NCBI GenBank assembly: GCA_009363175.1
Contig: CP045205.1
Span: 3,224,001-3,288,000 of the forward strand
DNA from: Citrobacter telavivensis
GTDB lineage: Bacteria; Pseudomonadota; Gammaproteobacteria; Enterobacterales; Enterobacteriaceae
Length of the DNA: 64,000 nt
Direction: 5' to 3'
Shown here: piece after piece, positions 53,344-62,078 of the stretch
Layout: every line of letters starts with the position of its first letter
Position numbering within the stretch: the stretch's first letter is position 1
Position numbers and translations under genes: made by a program
The notes under the pieces: generated by a model
Told to the model about the DNA's origin: nothing
Seen by the model: the letters and a program-made list of their open reading frames with translations, nothing else
Database searches by the model: none

Positions 53344-54828
53344 ATGGATAACAAAAGCTATCAACAACTTGCACGTACCTTCCTGCGGCTGTCCCGCTTC
53401 TCTCACCTTTCCGCCATCGCCAGTTGGGATATGTTCGCCATGATGCCGCCAGGCGGCAGCGCGGCGCGCGGTGAAGCGCTGGCTGAGCTGAGCGTGCTGG
53501 AACATCAAATCCTGACCGAACCGAAAGTGGCGCAATGGCTTGCCGCTGCCGCCCAGGAGGATCTCAATGATGTGGAACAGGCCAATCTGCGGGAAATGAC
53601 GCGGCTGCATACCCAGGCCGCATTGTTACCTGAGTCGCTGGTGGAGGCTAAATCGCTCGCCGGAAGTCGCTGCGAGCACGCCTGGCGCAGTCAGCGTCCC
53701 GCCAACGACTGGCAGGGATTCTCGGCGAATTTGCGAGAGGTGGTGAAACTGAGTCGCGAGGAGGCCAGACTGCGTGCGCAGGTCAAAGGCGGCTCGCCGT
53801 ATGACGCGCTGCTGGATATTTATGAGCCAGAAATGACCAGTGCACAACTGGACGGACTGTTTGCCGATCTCAAATCGTGGCTGCCGGATCTCCTCAACCG
53901 CGTGGTCGTCCGGCAGTCACAGCAGTCGCTGGTTGCCCCCGTTGGCCCTTTCCCGACTGCCGTCCAGCGAGAACTGGGGCTGGAGACGATGTCTGTACTC
54001 GGTTTCGATTTCAATGCCGGTCGCCTGGATATTAGCGCTCATCCGTTCTGCGGCGGCGTGCCGGAAGATGTGCGTATCACGACGCGCTATGACGAAAACG
54101 AGTTACTCAGCGCCCTGTTTGGCGTTATCCACGAAACCGGACACGCCCGCTATGAGCAAAACCTGCCGCGTAACTGGCTGGGTCAGCCGGTAGCGCTAGC
54201 CCGTTCCACCGCGATCCACGAATCCCAGAGTCTGTTTTTTGAAATGCAGGTGGGCCGCAGCAATGCGTTTTTACAGCGACTGCTACCCGCCGTGAAGCGT
54301 CATTTTGGCTCTCAGGCTGCCTTTGAAGAGCAAAACTTCATCGCCTGGAACCAGCGGGTTAAACCCGGTTTTATCCGCGTGGATGCGGATGAAGTCAGCT
54401 ACCCGGCGCACGTCATTCTGCGCTATGAGATTGAGCGAGCGTTAATCAATGGCGACATCGAGGTGGAAGATATTCCGGCGCTGTGGGACGAAAAAATGCA
54501 GGCATGGCTGGGACTGTCGACAAAAGGGAATTATCGCGACGGCTGTATGCAGGATATTCACTGGACCGACGGCGGGTTTGGTTACTTCCCTTCTTACACG
54601 TTGGGCGCGATGTACGCCGCGCAGTTGTTCAGCGCCGCGAACCGCGCGTTGCCTGGCCTCAGCCAACAAATTGCTGGCGGTGATTTCAGCGCGCTGTTTG
54701 ACTGGCTGCGACAGAACATCTGGCAACACGGCAGCCGCTTTACTACGGAGCAGTTGATCACGCAGGCCACCGGAGAAACGCTCAACAGCCGCCATTTCCG
54801 CGCCCACCTTGAATCTCGCTATCTGTAA
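53344..54828 (+). CDS. Zinc metallocarboxypeptidase, family M32 (Taq type)
   Basis: 494-aa peptidase that removes C-terminal residues, like Thermus aquaticus carboxypeptidase. Zinc site H263-E-T-G-H267 in FGVIHETGHARYEQ, third ligand E293 in IHESQSLFFE, and the family motif IRVDADEVSYPAHVILRYEIE are all present, so it should be active. I start at 53344 (MDNKSYQQLART) after AGAGG; the open frame reaches back to 53197 but adds 49 residues with no homologue features. No K-12 equivalent stands between ynfM and asr. Confidence 0.9.
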   Translation: MDNKSYQQLARTFLRLSRFSHLSAIASWDMFAMMPPGGSAARGEALAELSVLEHQILTEPKVAQWLAAAAQEDLNDVEQANLREMTRLHTQAALLPESLVEAKSLAGSRCEHAWRSQRPANDWQGFSANLREVVKLSREEARLRAQVKGGSPYDALLDIYEPEMTSAQLDGLFADLKSWLPDLLNRVVVRQSQQSLVAPVGPFPTAVQRELGLETMSVLGFDFNAGRLDISAHPFCGGVPEDVRITTRYDENELLSALFGVIHETGHARYEQNLPRNWLGQPVALARSTAIHESQSLFFEMQVGRSNAFLQRLLPAVKRHFGSQAAFEEQNFIAWNQRVKPGFIRVDADEVSYPAHVILRYEIERALINGDIEVEDIPALWDEKMQAWLGLSTKGNYRDGCMQDIHWTDGGFGYFPSYTLGAMYAAQLFSAANRALPGLSQQIAGGDFSALFDWLRQNIWQHGSRFTTEQLITQATGETLNSRHFRAHLESRYL

Positions 54829-54835
54829 ACCGCCT

Positions 54836-54857
54836 TGCCGGGCCGTTGCGCCCGGCA
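54836..54857 (+). terminator. Hairpin after the carboxypeptidase gene
   Basis: TGCCGGGC-CGTTGC-GCCCGGCA, an 8-bp stem just downstream of the stop, with little T tract. It ends 3 bp before the asr RstA box. Confidence 0.55.
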
Positions 54858-54860
54858 TTG

Positions 54861-54874
54861 TACATATCGTTACA
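54861..54874 (+). promoter_or_regulatory. RstA box of asr
   Basis: TACATATCGTTACA matches the RstA consensus TACATNTNGTTACA at every defined base. A -10 (TATAGT, 54917-54922) lies downstream. asr is known to be acid-induced through RstBA. Confidence 0.85.
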
Positions 54875-54977
54875 CGCCGAAACCAATGACTCACGGAAGC
54901 ACACATAATCCAGCGATATAGTTATTTCAACGGCCCCGCAGTGGGGTTGAATGAAAAACCAAATCGAGGGTATGAGA

Positions 54978-55304
54978 ATGAAAAAAGTATTAGCTCTGGT
55001 TGTTGCCGCTGCTATGGGTCTGTCTTCTGCCGCATTTGCTGCTGACACTACGACAACTGCACCGGCTGCCGCACCTGTCGCAAAAGCGGCTCCGGCAAAA
55101 ACCATGCACCACAAAAAACATCACAAAGCGACCACCCAGAAAGCGCCAGAGCAAAAAGCGCAGGCCGCTAAAAAACACCCGAAAAAAGCCAAAGCCACGA
55201 CTGAGCAGAAAGCGCCAGAACAAAAAGCGCAAGCCGCTAAAAAGCACGCCAAGAAACACACCAAGCAACCGGCTGCTAAGCCTGCTGCTCAACCGGCAGC
55301 TTAA
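54978..55304 (+). CDS. asr: Acid shock protein Asr
   Basis: 108-aa periplasmic, very basic protein induced by acid and thought to buffer or protect periplasmic proteins; intrinsically disordered. Signal peptide 1-21 (GLSSAAFAAD). The mature region is a run of Lys/Ala/His repeats, including a direct repeat of the segment QKAPEQKAQAAKKH. I start at 54978 (MKKVLALVVA), 7 nt after GAGGG; the ATG two codons earlier is too near. Confidence 0.95.
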   Translation: MKKVLALVVAAAMGLSSAAFAADTTTTAPAAAPVAKAAPAKTMHHKKHHKATTQKAPEQKAQAAKKHPKKAKATTEQKAPEQKAQAAKKHAKKHTKQPAAKPAAQPAA

Positions 55305-55348
55305 GTCCTGAATCTGTAAACTGGCGCGCCCCCTCGCGCCATTACTTA

Positions 55349-55387
55349 ACGGCGCTGAACGCTTTCCCGGTTTAGCGCCGTCTTTTT
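55349..55387 (+). terminator. Terminator between asr and ydgU
   Basis: ACGGCGCT (55349-55356) pairs with AGCGCCGT (55374-55381), followed by CTTTTT. Read-through would be needed for asr to drive ydgU. Confidence 0.72.
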
Positions 55388-55398
55388 CGGAGGGTAAC

Positions 55399-55482
55399 AT
55401 GGTGCGCCGTTATAGCTTTGAGTTCATCCTTATCACGCTTATTTTATGTGCACTCATTGCTGCCCGCTTTTATCTTTCCTGA
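55399..55482 (+). CDS. ydgU: Small membrane protein YdgU
   Basis: 27-residue single-helix protein (MVRRYSFEFILITLILCA with a short tail), matching E. coli YdgU, which is cotranscribed with asr. Strong ribosome-binding site GGAGGG, 5 nt from the ATG, overlapping the tail of the asr terminator. Function unknown. Confidence 0.9.
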   Translation: MVRRYSFEFILITLILCALIAARFYLS

Positions 55483-55583
55483 TCGTAGTACTCTGATTTT
55501 GCTCTCACTTTCCCGCCGTTACGTCTATAGTATTTACTGAGGGTTTTCTTTTAATAATCATAATTACCCACACAGAGTGTGAT

Positions 55584-56405
55584 ATGCGTAAAACCGTTGC
55601 TGTATTACTGGGGTCGTTGTGCTTTTCATCGGGTATTGCGCATGCGGATAAGCCTGAGGTGGATAGCGAGACCAGTGAAGTCAAAACGTTATTTTTTGGT
55701 CAGGACGATCGCGCGCCGGTAAGCGATCCTACGCAATCGCCGTGGGATGCTATCGGACAACTGGAAACCGCCAGCGGTAACTTGTGTACTGCGACGCTGA
55801 TCTCCCCGCATCTGGCGCTTACCGCCGGACATTGCTTATTAACCCCGCCTAAAGGGAAACCGGATAAAGCCGTGGTCCTGCGTTTTGTCTCTAAAAAAGG
55901 TCTCTGGCGTTATGAAATCCACGGAATTGAAGGACGCGTCGATCCCGGCCTGGGAAAACGTCTGAAGCCCGATGGCGATGGCTGGATTGTGCCGCCGGCT
56001 GCCGCGCCGTGGGATTTTGGTCTGGTCGTCCTGCGCTATCCGCCTTCCGGCATCACGCCGTTGCCGCTCTTTGAAGGGGATAAAGCCGCACTGACCGCCG
56101 CACTCAAGGATGCCGGGCGCAAGGTCACACAGTCGGGATATCCGGAAGACCATCTTGATACGCTCTATTCTCATCAGGATTGCATTGTCACCGGCTGGGC
56201 GCAGAATTCGGTGTTGTCACATCAGTGTGACACCCTGCCGGGCGACAGCGGTTCGCCGCTGATGTTGAAAACCGAGGCGGGATGGCAGTTAATCGGCGTT
56301 CAGAGTTCTGCCCCGGCGGCAAAAGATCGCTGGCGCGCAGACAACCGGGCTATCTCGGTGACCGGTTTTCGTGAAAAACTGGATGCACTGGCCGGGGAAC
56401 AATAA
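55584..56405 (+). CDS. ydgD: Periplasmic trypsin-like serine protease YdgD
   Basis: 273-aa chymotrypsin-fold protein. A signal peptide covers about 1-21 (ending IAHA). The likely catalytic triad is H83 (LTAGHCL), D144 (APWDFGLVVL) and S222 (GDSGSPLML). Cysteines C68/C82 and C200/C215 are placed to form disulfides. Substrate unknown. A hairpin (GCTGCCCGC-AGGAA-GCGGGCAGC, 56416-56438) separates it from the convergent mdtI. Confidence 0.92.
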   Translation: MRKTVAVLLGSLCFSSGIAHADKPEVDSETSEVKTLFFGQDDRAPVSDPTQSPWDAIGQLETASGNLCTATLISPHLALTAGHCLLTPPKGKPDKAVVLRFVSKKGLWRYEIHGIEGRVDPGLGKRLKPDGDGWIVPPAAAPWDFGLVVLRYPPSGITPLPLFEGDKAALTAALKDAGRKVTQSGYPEDHLDTLYSHQDCIVTGWAQNSVLSHQCDTLPGDSGSPLMLKTEAGWQLIGVQSSAPAAKDRWRADNRAISVTGFREKLDALAGEQ

Positions 56406-56415
56406 GGCTCATCGC

Positions 56416-56438
56416 GCTGCCCGCAGGAAGCGGGCAGC
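56416..56438. terminator. Hairpin between ydgD and mdtI
   Basis: GCTGCCCGC-AGGAA-GCGGGCAGC, a perfect 9-bp stem between convergent genes, without a T run. Confidence 0.55.
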
Positions 56439-56444
56439 GGAACA

Positions 56445-56774
56445 TCAGGCAAGTTTAATCATCACCATTCCGGCCAGCAGTAGAACAACGCCAATCCAGC
56501 CCTTATGATTCAGGCGCTGACCAAACAGTATCCATCCGGCGGCCAGCGTCGCGGCGATACCAAACCCACCCCACAGCGCATAGGCAACGGACAAATCGAT
56601 GCCTTTTACCGCCTGAGACAGCGCGCTGAACGCGGCGAGTACCGCGACCAGCGAGAGGATGCCGTACCATTTGCGCCGAAAGCCGTCAGAGAATTTTAAG
56701 AAGACGTTGGCGATAATTTCCAGAACGATCGCCCCTCCCAGCCACGCAGCATGAACCCACTCAAACTGTTGCAT
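56445..56774 (-). CDS. mdtI: Spermidine export protein MdtI
   Basis: Small multidrug-resistance family subunit of 109 aa with four helices, nearly identical to E. coli MdtI. With MdtJ it forms the heteromeric spermidine exporter. The conserved helix-1 glutamate is in IVLEIIANVF. It overlaps the end of mdtJ by 14 bp. Confidence 0.95.
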   Translation of the reverse strand: MQQFEWVHAAWLGGAIVLEIIANVFLKFSDGFRRKWYGILSLVAVLAAFSALSQAVKGIDLSVAYALWGGFGIAATLAAGWILFGQRLNHKGWIGVVLLLAGMVMIKLA

Positions 56775-57123
56775 GCGTCACCTCTTTCGCACTCTGACGC
56801 GACTTGCGGGTACCAGACTTGATCAACACAATCCCCAGTACCAGCGTCGCCAGACCGGCAATTTTCATGGCCGACAGCGACTCATCAAATAACAGCACGC
56901 TAAACAGCGTAATAAATAAAATACCGATACCTTCCCACAGGGCGTAAGCTACGCCGAGGGCGATTTTTTTAACGGCGAAAGAGAGAAAAATATACGAAGT
57001 CGCGATCATCACCAGCATTAAAATAAATCCGCTGTTGCCATCGCTCACGCTTGCCCATTTCATCGACAGTGTGCCGGTAATTTCGGCGGCAATCGCCAGG
57101 CCTAATAAAATCCAGTAAAACAT
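56761..57123 (-). CDS. mdtJ: Spermidine export protein MdtJ
   Basis: SMR-family subunit, 120 aa, with four helices. The conserved glutamate is in LAIAAEITGTLSMKWAS. It works only together with MdtI. GGAGAAGCACC precedes the ATG at 57123; a longer reading from 57165 adds 14 unlikely residues. A long leader of about 110 nt separates it from the mdtU leader peptide. Confidence 0.94.
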   Translation of the reverse strand: MFYWILLGLAIAAEITGTLSMKWASVSDGNSGFILMLVMIATSYIFLSFAVKKIALGVAYALWEGIGILFITLFSVLLFDESLSAMKIAGLATLVLGIVLIKSGTRKSRQSAKEVTHATV

Positions 57124-57233
57124 GGTGCTTCTCCTGCTTGAGAATATAATCCTTTGGGCTTGCACAAAGCGGCAAACCAGAAAATAAAATCAGTTAGCCA
57201 GACGCATGGCGTCAGCTCGAACAGAAGAAGGGA

Positions 57234-57335
57234 CTACAGCGCGTTGCGCCAGTGCTGCTCACCTGCAAGCAAGAAAGAGGAGGAAGTGCGAAGAAGAGTC
57301 TGTGTAGAAAAAAACGTCCTGAACATATTGTCCAT
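57234..57335 (-). CDS. mdtU: Leader peptide MdtU upstream of mdtJI
   Basis: 33-codon frame on the minus strand beginning MDNMFRTFFSTQTLLRTSSS and ending EQHWRNAL, about 110 nt before mdtJ. In E. coli a 34-codon upstream frame named mdtU in the mdtJI leader takes part in spermidine-dependent control of the operon. Position, strand and size agree, so I name it on that basis; the peptide sequence itself I cannot check. Its ribosome-binding site is weak (GGATAATTGTAATATT). Confidence 0.7.
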   Translation of the reverse strand: MDNMFRTFFSTQTLLRTSSSFLLAGEQHWRNAL

Positions 57336-57540
57336 AATATTACAATTATCCGCAGTGTTGCTTCTCGTCATCGCGGATGATAATTGTCCTCGGTAGTTGA
57401 ACACGCCTGATTTGTATCATAGGCCAGGAATTAACTCAAAACCTTTTCACTTCTTTACCCGAATCGTTTGATTTTTTCCAGGACACCTCGACAGGAATCA
57501 CATTATTATACGCGGCAATCAGAAAAATACAGGACACCCC

Positions 57541-58575
57541 ATGGCAAAACCCATCATCACGCTGAACGGTCTCAAGATAGTCATTATGCTGGGAATGCTG
57601 GTGATCATTCTTACCGGTATCCGCTTTGCGGCGGATATTATTGTTCCCTTTATTCTGGCCTTATTTATTGCCGTTGTCCTTAGCCCACTGGTACAGCGGA
57701 TGGTGAAACTGCGCGTTCCGCGCGTGCTGGCGATCTCCTTGCTGGTTATCATCATCGTTATGGCGATGGTCCTGCTGCTGGCCTACCTTGGAACGTCCCT
57801 CAACGAACTGGCGCGCACCCTGCCCCAGTATCGTTCGTCACTGGTCATTCCCCTGAAAAATCTGGAGCCCTGGCTGGTTCGCTTAGGCATCGGCGTCTCC
57901 GTGGATGAGATGGTGAAGTACATCGATCCCAACGCGGCCATGACGCTTATCACCAATTTGCTGACGCAGTTAACCAATGCCATGTCGTCGATATTTTTAC
58001 TGCTGCTGACGGTGGTCTTCATGCTGCTGGAAGTGCCGCAGCTTCCCACTAAATTCCAGCAGATTATGGTCCGCCCGGTTGAGGGGATGGCGGCCATTCA
58101 GCGCGCCATCGACAGCGTGTCACACTATCTGGTGCTGAAAACGGCCATCAGTCTCGTCACGGGTCTGGTGGTCTGGGGGATGCTGGCAGCGCTGGATGTC
58201 CGTTTCGCCTTCATCTGGGGGCTTCTGGCCTTCGCGCTGAACTACATTCCGAACATAGGCTCGGTGCTGGCTGCAATCCCCCCTATCATTCAGGTACTGG
58301 CGTTTGGCGGCCTGTACGACGCGCTGGTGGTACTTGCTGGCTATCTGATTATCAACCTGGTGTTCGGTAATATCCTTGAGCCACGCATCATGGGACGCGG
58401 TCTGGGGCTCTCTACGCTGGTGGTGTTTCTGTCGTTGATCTTTTGGGGATGGCTGCTGGGACCGGTCGGGATGCTGCTTTCGGTACCATTGACCATTATC
58501 GTCAAGATTGCGCTGGAACAATCCGTTGGCGGGCAAAGTATCGCCATTCTGTTAGGCGACGCGAACAACGCATAA
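57541..58575 (+). CDS. tqsA: AI-2 exporter TqsA (YdgG)
   Basis: 344-aa inner-membrane protein of the AI-2E/PerM family with about eight helices, close to E. coli TqsA, reported to export autoinducer 2 and affect biofilm. The family segments FALNYIPNIGSVLAAIPP and LVFGNILEPRIMGRGLGLS are intact. AGGACACCCC precedes the ATG. A bidirectional terminator follows. Confidence 0.94.
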   Translation: MAKPIITLNGLKIVIMLGMLVIILTGIRFAADIIVPFILALFIAVVLSPLVQRMVKLRVPRVLAISLLVIIIVMAMVLLLAYLGTSLNELARTLPQYRSSLVIPLKNLEPWLVRLGIGVSVDEMVKYIDPNAAMTLITNLLTQLTNAMSSIFLLLLTVVFMLLEVPQLPTKFQQIMVRPVEGMAAIQRAIDSVSHYLVLKTAISLVTGLVVWGMLAALDVRFAFIWGLLAFALNYIPNIGSVLAAIPPIIQVLAFGGLYDALVVLAGYLIINLVFGNILEPRIMGRGLGLSTLVVFLSLIFWGWLLGPVGMLLSVPLTIIVKIALEQSVGGQSIAILLGDANNA

Positions 58576-58583
58576 CTGACGTA

Positions 58584-58609
58584 AAAACGGCCTCCGCAGA
58601 GGCCGTTTT
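58584..58609. terminator. Bidirectional terminator, tqsA and pntB
   Basis: AAAACGGCCTC-CGCA-GAGGCCGTTTT, an 11-bp perfect stem with T runs in both directions. Confidence 0.9.
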
Positions 58610-58623
58610 GAACGAACAACCGA

Positions 58624-60012
58624 TTACAGCGCTTTCAGAATCGCATCCACGCTGGCTTTGGCATCGCCAAACAGCATATGGGTGTTCTCTTTAAAGAACA
58701 GCGGGTTCTGCACACCGGCATAACCGGTATTCATCGAACGTTTAAAGACGATAACGTTCTGCGCTTTCCACACTTCCAGTACCGGCATACCGGCAATAGG
58801 ACTGTTCGGATCGTCCTGCGCCGCCGGGTTCACCGTGTCGTTCGCGCCAATAACCAGCACGGTGTCGGTATCGGCGAAATCATCGTTGATCTCGTCCATT
58901 TCCAGCACGATGTCGTAAGGCACTTTCGCTTCCGCCAGCAGTACGTTCATATGGCCCGGCAAACGCCCGGCAACCGGGTGGATGCCGAAACGCACTTTGA
59001 TGCCGCGCGCGCGCAGTTTCTCGGTAATTTCCGCAACCGGATACTGTGCCTGCGCCACCGCCATGCCATAGCCCGGGGTGATGATCACCGTATGCGAGTT
59101 TTTCAGCATATCGGCAGTATCTTCCGCACTGATCTCACGGTGTTCACCCACTTCTTCATCACCGCTGGACGCCGTACCATCGGTACCGAAGCCCCCCGCA
59201 ATGACGCTGATGAACGAGCGGTTCATCGCCTTACACATGATGTAAGACAGAATCGCACCGGAAGAACCGACCAGCGCACCGGTCACGATCAGCAGGTCAT
59301 TGCTCAGCATGAAGCCTGCCGCCGCCGCTGCCCAACCGGAATAGGAGTTCAGCATGGAGACCACGACCGGCATATCCGCCCCGCCGATGGAGGCCACCAG
59401 GTGCCAGCCAAACGCCAGCGCGATGATGGTCATCACCAGCAGCGCCAGAACCTGCAGGCCAACGCTTTCGGTACGCACAAAAACCACCAGCAGCAGGAAA
59501 GAAACCACCAGCGCCGCGAGGTTCATTTTATGGCGGTTCGGCAGCATCAGCGGTTTAGACGAGATCTTGCCGCGCAGTTTACCAAACGCCACCACCGAGC
59601 CGGTGAAGGTCACCGCACCAATGAAGATGCCAAGGAACACTTCGGTCAGGTGAATATTGACCAGAATCGGCTCGAGGCCCGCTTCGTGATACAGATAGCT
59701 GTTAAAGCCGACCAGTACCGCAGCCAGACCGACAAAGCTGTGCAGAATCGCCACCAGCTCCGGCATTTCCGTCATTTCGACTTTCTTCGCCAGACGAATA
59801 CCAATCGCGCCGCCGATGATCATTGCCACCAGGATCCAGGCAACGTTGCCGGTATCCGGGCCAAAAATCGTGGCAATCAGCGCAATCGCCATCCCGGCGA
59901 TACCAAAGTTGTTACCCTGCTGAGACGTTTCATGCTTTGAAAGTCCCGCCAGACTGAAAATAAACAGGATCGCGGCAACAATGTATGCAGCTGTAACTAA
60001 TCCTCCAGACAT
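58624..60012 (-). CDS. pntB: Proton-translocating transhydrogenase subunit beta PntB
   Basis: 462-aa inner-membrane subunit: about nine helices in the first 260 residues, then the cytoplasmic NADP(H)-binding domain III with VIITPGYGMAVAQAQ and VLVIGANDTVNPAAQDDPNSPIAGMP. With PntA it moves hydride from NADH to NADP+ driven by proton influx. AAGGGGTAACAC precedes the ATG, 10 bp after pntA. Confidence 0.97.
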   Translation of the reverse strand: MSGGLVTAAYIVAAILFIFSLAGLSKHETSQQGNNFGIAGMAIALIATIFGPDTGNVAWILVAMIIGGAIGIRLAKKVEMTEMPELVAILHSFVGLAAVLVGFNSYLYHEAGLEPILVNIHLTEVFLGIFIGAVTFTGSVVAFGKLRGKISSKPLMLPNRHKMNLAALVVSFLLLVVFVRTESVGLQVLALLVMTIIALAFGWHLVASIGGADMPVVVSMLNSYSGWAAAAAGFMLSNDLLIVTGALVGSSGAILSYIMCKAMNRSFISVIAGGFGTDGTASSGDEEVGEHREISAEDTADMLKNSHTVIITPGYGMAVAQAQYPVAEITEKLRARGIKVRFGIHPVAGRLPGHMNVLLAEAKVPYDIVLEMDEINDDFADTDTVLVIGANDTVNPAAQDDPNSPIAGMPVLEVWKAQNVIVFKRSMNTGYAGVQNPLFFKENTHMLFGDAKASVDAILKAL

Positions 60013-60022
60013 GTGTTACCCC

Positions 60023-61552
60023 TTAGTTTTTCCGGAACATTTTCAGCATGCGCTGAGTCACGGTGAAGCCACCGAAAATATTGATGCTGGCAATCAGTAC
60101 CGCGATGAAGCTCAGGAAGCTAACCCAGCCACCCTGGCCAATCTGCAATAGCGCGCCAACCACGATGATCCCTGAAATGGCGTTGGTCACGGACATCAGC
60201 GGCGTATGCAGGGCATGAGAGACGTTCCAGACCACGTAATAACCCACCACGCAGGACAGGGCGAATACCGTAAAGTGCCCGAGGAACTCTTTCGGCGCGA
60301 CATCAGCCAGCCAGCCGAACAGAATGATCGCCAGCGCCATCAGCGCATATTTACGCCACGGCGATGTGGGTTTTGCCGGTTCTTTTGCTGCCGGCGCGGC
60401 TTTCGCGGCGGCCTGCGGTTGTGCAGACACCTGAATCGGCGGCGCAGGCCAGGTAATTTCACCGTCACGCACCACCGTTACGCCACGCACGACCACGTCG
60501 TCGAAATCAACGGTGATATTACCGTCTTTCTCTTTGCACAGCAGTTTGAGCAGATTAACAAGGTTAGTGCCGTACAGTTGGGAAGACTGCGTCGGCAGAC
60601 GCCCTGGCAAGTCGGTATAGCCGATCACTTTGACGCCATTTGCCGTGGTCGTGACCTGATTGGCGACCGTGTATTCACAGTTGCCACCGTTTTGCGCGGC
60701 CAGATCGACAATCACGCTGCCCGCTTTCATGGAGTCAACCATTTCACGGGTGATCAGTTTCGGTGCTGGTTTGCCGGGGATCAGCGCAGTGGTGACAATA
60801 ATGTCGACCTCTTTTGCCTGCGCGGCAAACAGCGCCATTTCCGCTTTGATAAACGCTTCAGACATCACTTTGGCGTAACCGTCGCCGCTGCCTGCTTCCT
60901 CTTTGAAATCCAGTTCGAGGAATTCAGCGCCCATACTCTGGACCTGTTCTTTCACTTCCGGACGGGTGTCAAAGGCACGTACAATCGCGCCCAGGCTGTT
61001 CGCCGCACCAATGGCAGCCAGACCGGCAACACCGGCGCCAATCACCATCACTTTGGCAGGAGGGACTTTGCCCGCTGCGGTAATTTGCCCGGTAAAGAAA
61101 CGGCCGAACTCGTGTGCCGCTTCCACGATCGCCCGATAACCGGCAATGTTTGCCATGGAGCTCAATGCATCCAGCGACTGCGCACGTGAAATACGCGGTA
61201 CGCTATCCATTGCCATCACCGTCACATTACGCTCGGCGAGCTTTTGCATTAACTCTGGATTCTGCGCAGGCCAGATGAAGCTGACCAGCGTGGTGCCCGG
61301 ATTGAGTAACGGAATTTCCTCATCTTCCGGTGCGTTGACCTTCAGAATGATCTCTGATTGCCAGACAGCGCTGCTATCGACAATTTCCGCGCCCGCTTCT
61401 ACAAAAGCTTTATCGTCAAAACTCGCCAGTCCACCCGCGCCGCTCTCTACCGCGACGGTGAAACCCAGCTTCAGCAGTTGCTCAACCGTTTTTGGCGTCG
61501 CTGCTACGCGGGTTTCATTGGTAAACCGTTCTTTTGGTATGCCAATTCGCAT
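60023..61552 (-). CDS. pntA: Proton-translocating transhydrogenase subunit alpha PntA
   Basis: 509-aa subunit: the NAD(H)-binding domain I (about 1-380, with VMVIGAGVAGLAAIGAANSLGAIVRAFDTRPE) followed by a linker rich in Ala/Pro and four C-terminal helices. I start at 61552 (MRIGIPKERF), 5 nt after AAGGGA, as in E. coli. First gene of pntAB. Confidence 0.97.
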   Translation of the reverse strand: MRIGIPKERFTNETRVAATPKTVEQLLKLGFTVAVESGAGGLASFDDKAFVEAGAEIVDSSAVWQSEIILKVNAPEDEEIPLLNPGTTLVSFIWPAQNPELMQKLAERNVTVMAMDSVPRISRAQSLDALSSMANIAGYRAIVEAAHEFGRFFTGQITAAGKVPPAKVMVIGAGVAGLAAIGAANSLGAIVRAFDTRPEVKEQVQSMGAEFLELDFKEEAGSGDGYAKVMSEAFIKAEMALFAAQAKEVDIIVTTALIPGKPAPKLITREMVDSMKAGSVIVDLAAQNGGNCEYTVANQVTTTANGVKVIGYTDLPGRLPTQSSQLYGTNLVNLLKLLCKEKDGNITVDFDDVVVRGVTVVRDGEITWPAPPIQVSAQPQAAAKAAPAAKEPAKPTSPWRKYALMALAIILFGWLADVAPKEFLGHFTVFALSCVVGYYVVWNVSHALHTPLMSVTNAISGIIVVGALLQIGQGGWVSFLSFIAVLIASINIFGGFTVTQRMLKMFRKN

Positions 61553-62078
61553 AATGTTCCCTTCCATCGGTATTTTTGATGATGGTTTGTCAGTGATCGT
61601 GGAATCGCGTAAGCAATTTCACGCAGGAGGTATAGGTTACCCCGGAAAAATAAAACAGTAACAAACTCTCTATAACGTACTGAAAATAGCGCCTGTGATC
61701 TAGCGCCAAAAAACAGTATTTGTCGGATTATCAGCAAAACAGGAACGATTCAGCCCTCTGCCCGGGATAATGACCTTCAATTCCTTGAGAAAGGCCAATA
61801 AATCGCTCAGACGAAGCGGCAAAACATGATTAAGCGCCACGGCAGATCAACTAATTAACATTAAATTAACTTATAAAATTCAGCACGTTCATCAGTTTTT
61901 ACTGTGAAATGACCATTTTTTCGACATATCATAATTTGTTATCGACCTTGTGACGTCATCTGCCATGCTGATTGAAAAATGACGCAGACAGTCACCGGGT
62001 TTAAATGCAATAATCAGCCACGTTTCTAGTCAATAACAATACCAGTACCTGGTTTGCGCAAGGCGAAGGATTATTTTT
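61553..62078. other. Intergenic region between pntA and ydgH
   Basis: About 525 bp between divergent genes, holding both promoters. It is AT-rich in the middle (about 61850-61940). I found no supported small gene, RNA or strong operator, and the promoter hexamers could not be fixed with confidence. Confidence 0.5.

Noticed and set aside
57154..57396. 80-codon plus-strand frame between mdtJ and tqsA
   Set aside because: No ribosome-binding site, antisense to the mdtU leader and not similar to any known protein.
58678..59940. 420-codon frame on the plus strand opposite pntB
   Set aside because: Shadow frame dominated by His, Arg and Gln; pntB matches its family over its full length on the other strand.
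60206..61189. 327-codon frame on the plus strand opposite pntA
   Set aside because: Shadow frame; rich in His and Phe/Arg, with no family features, and pntA is certain.
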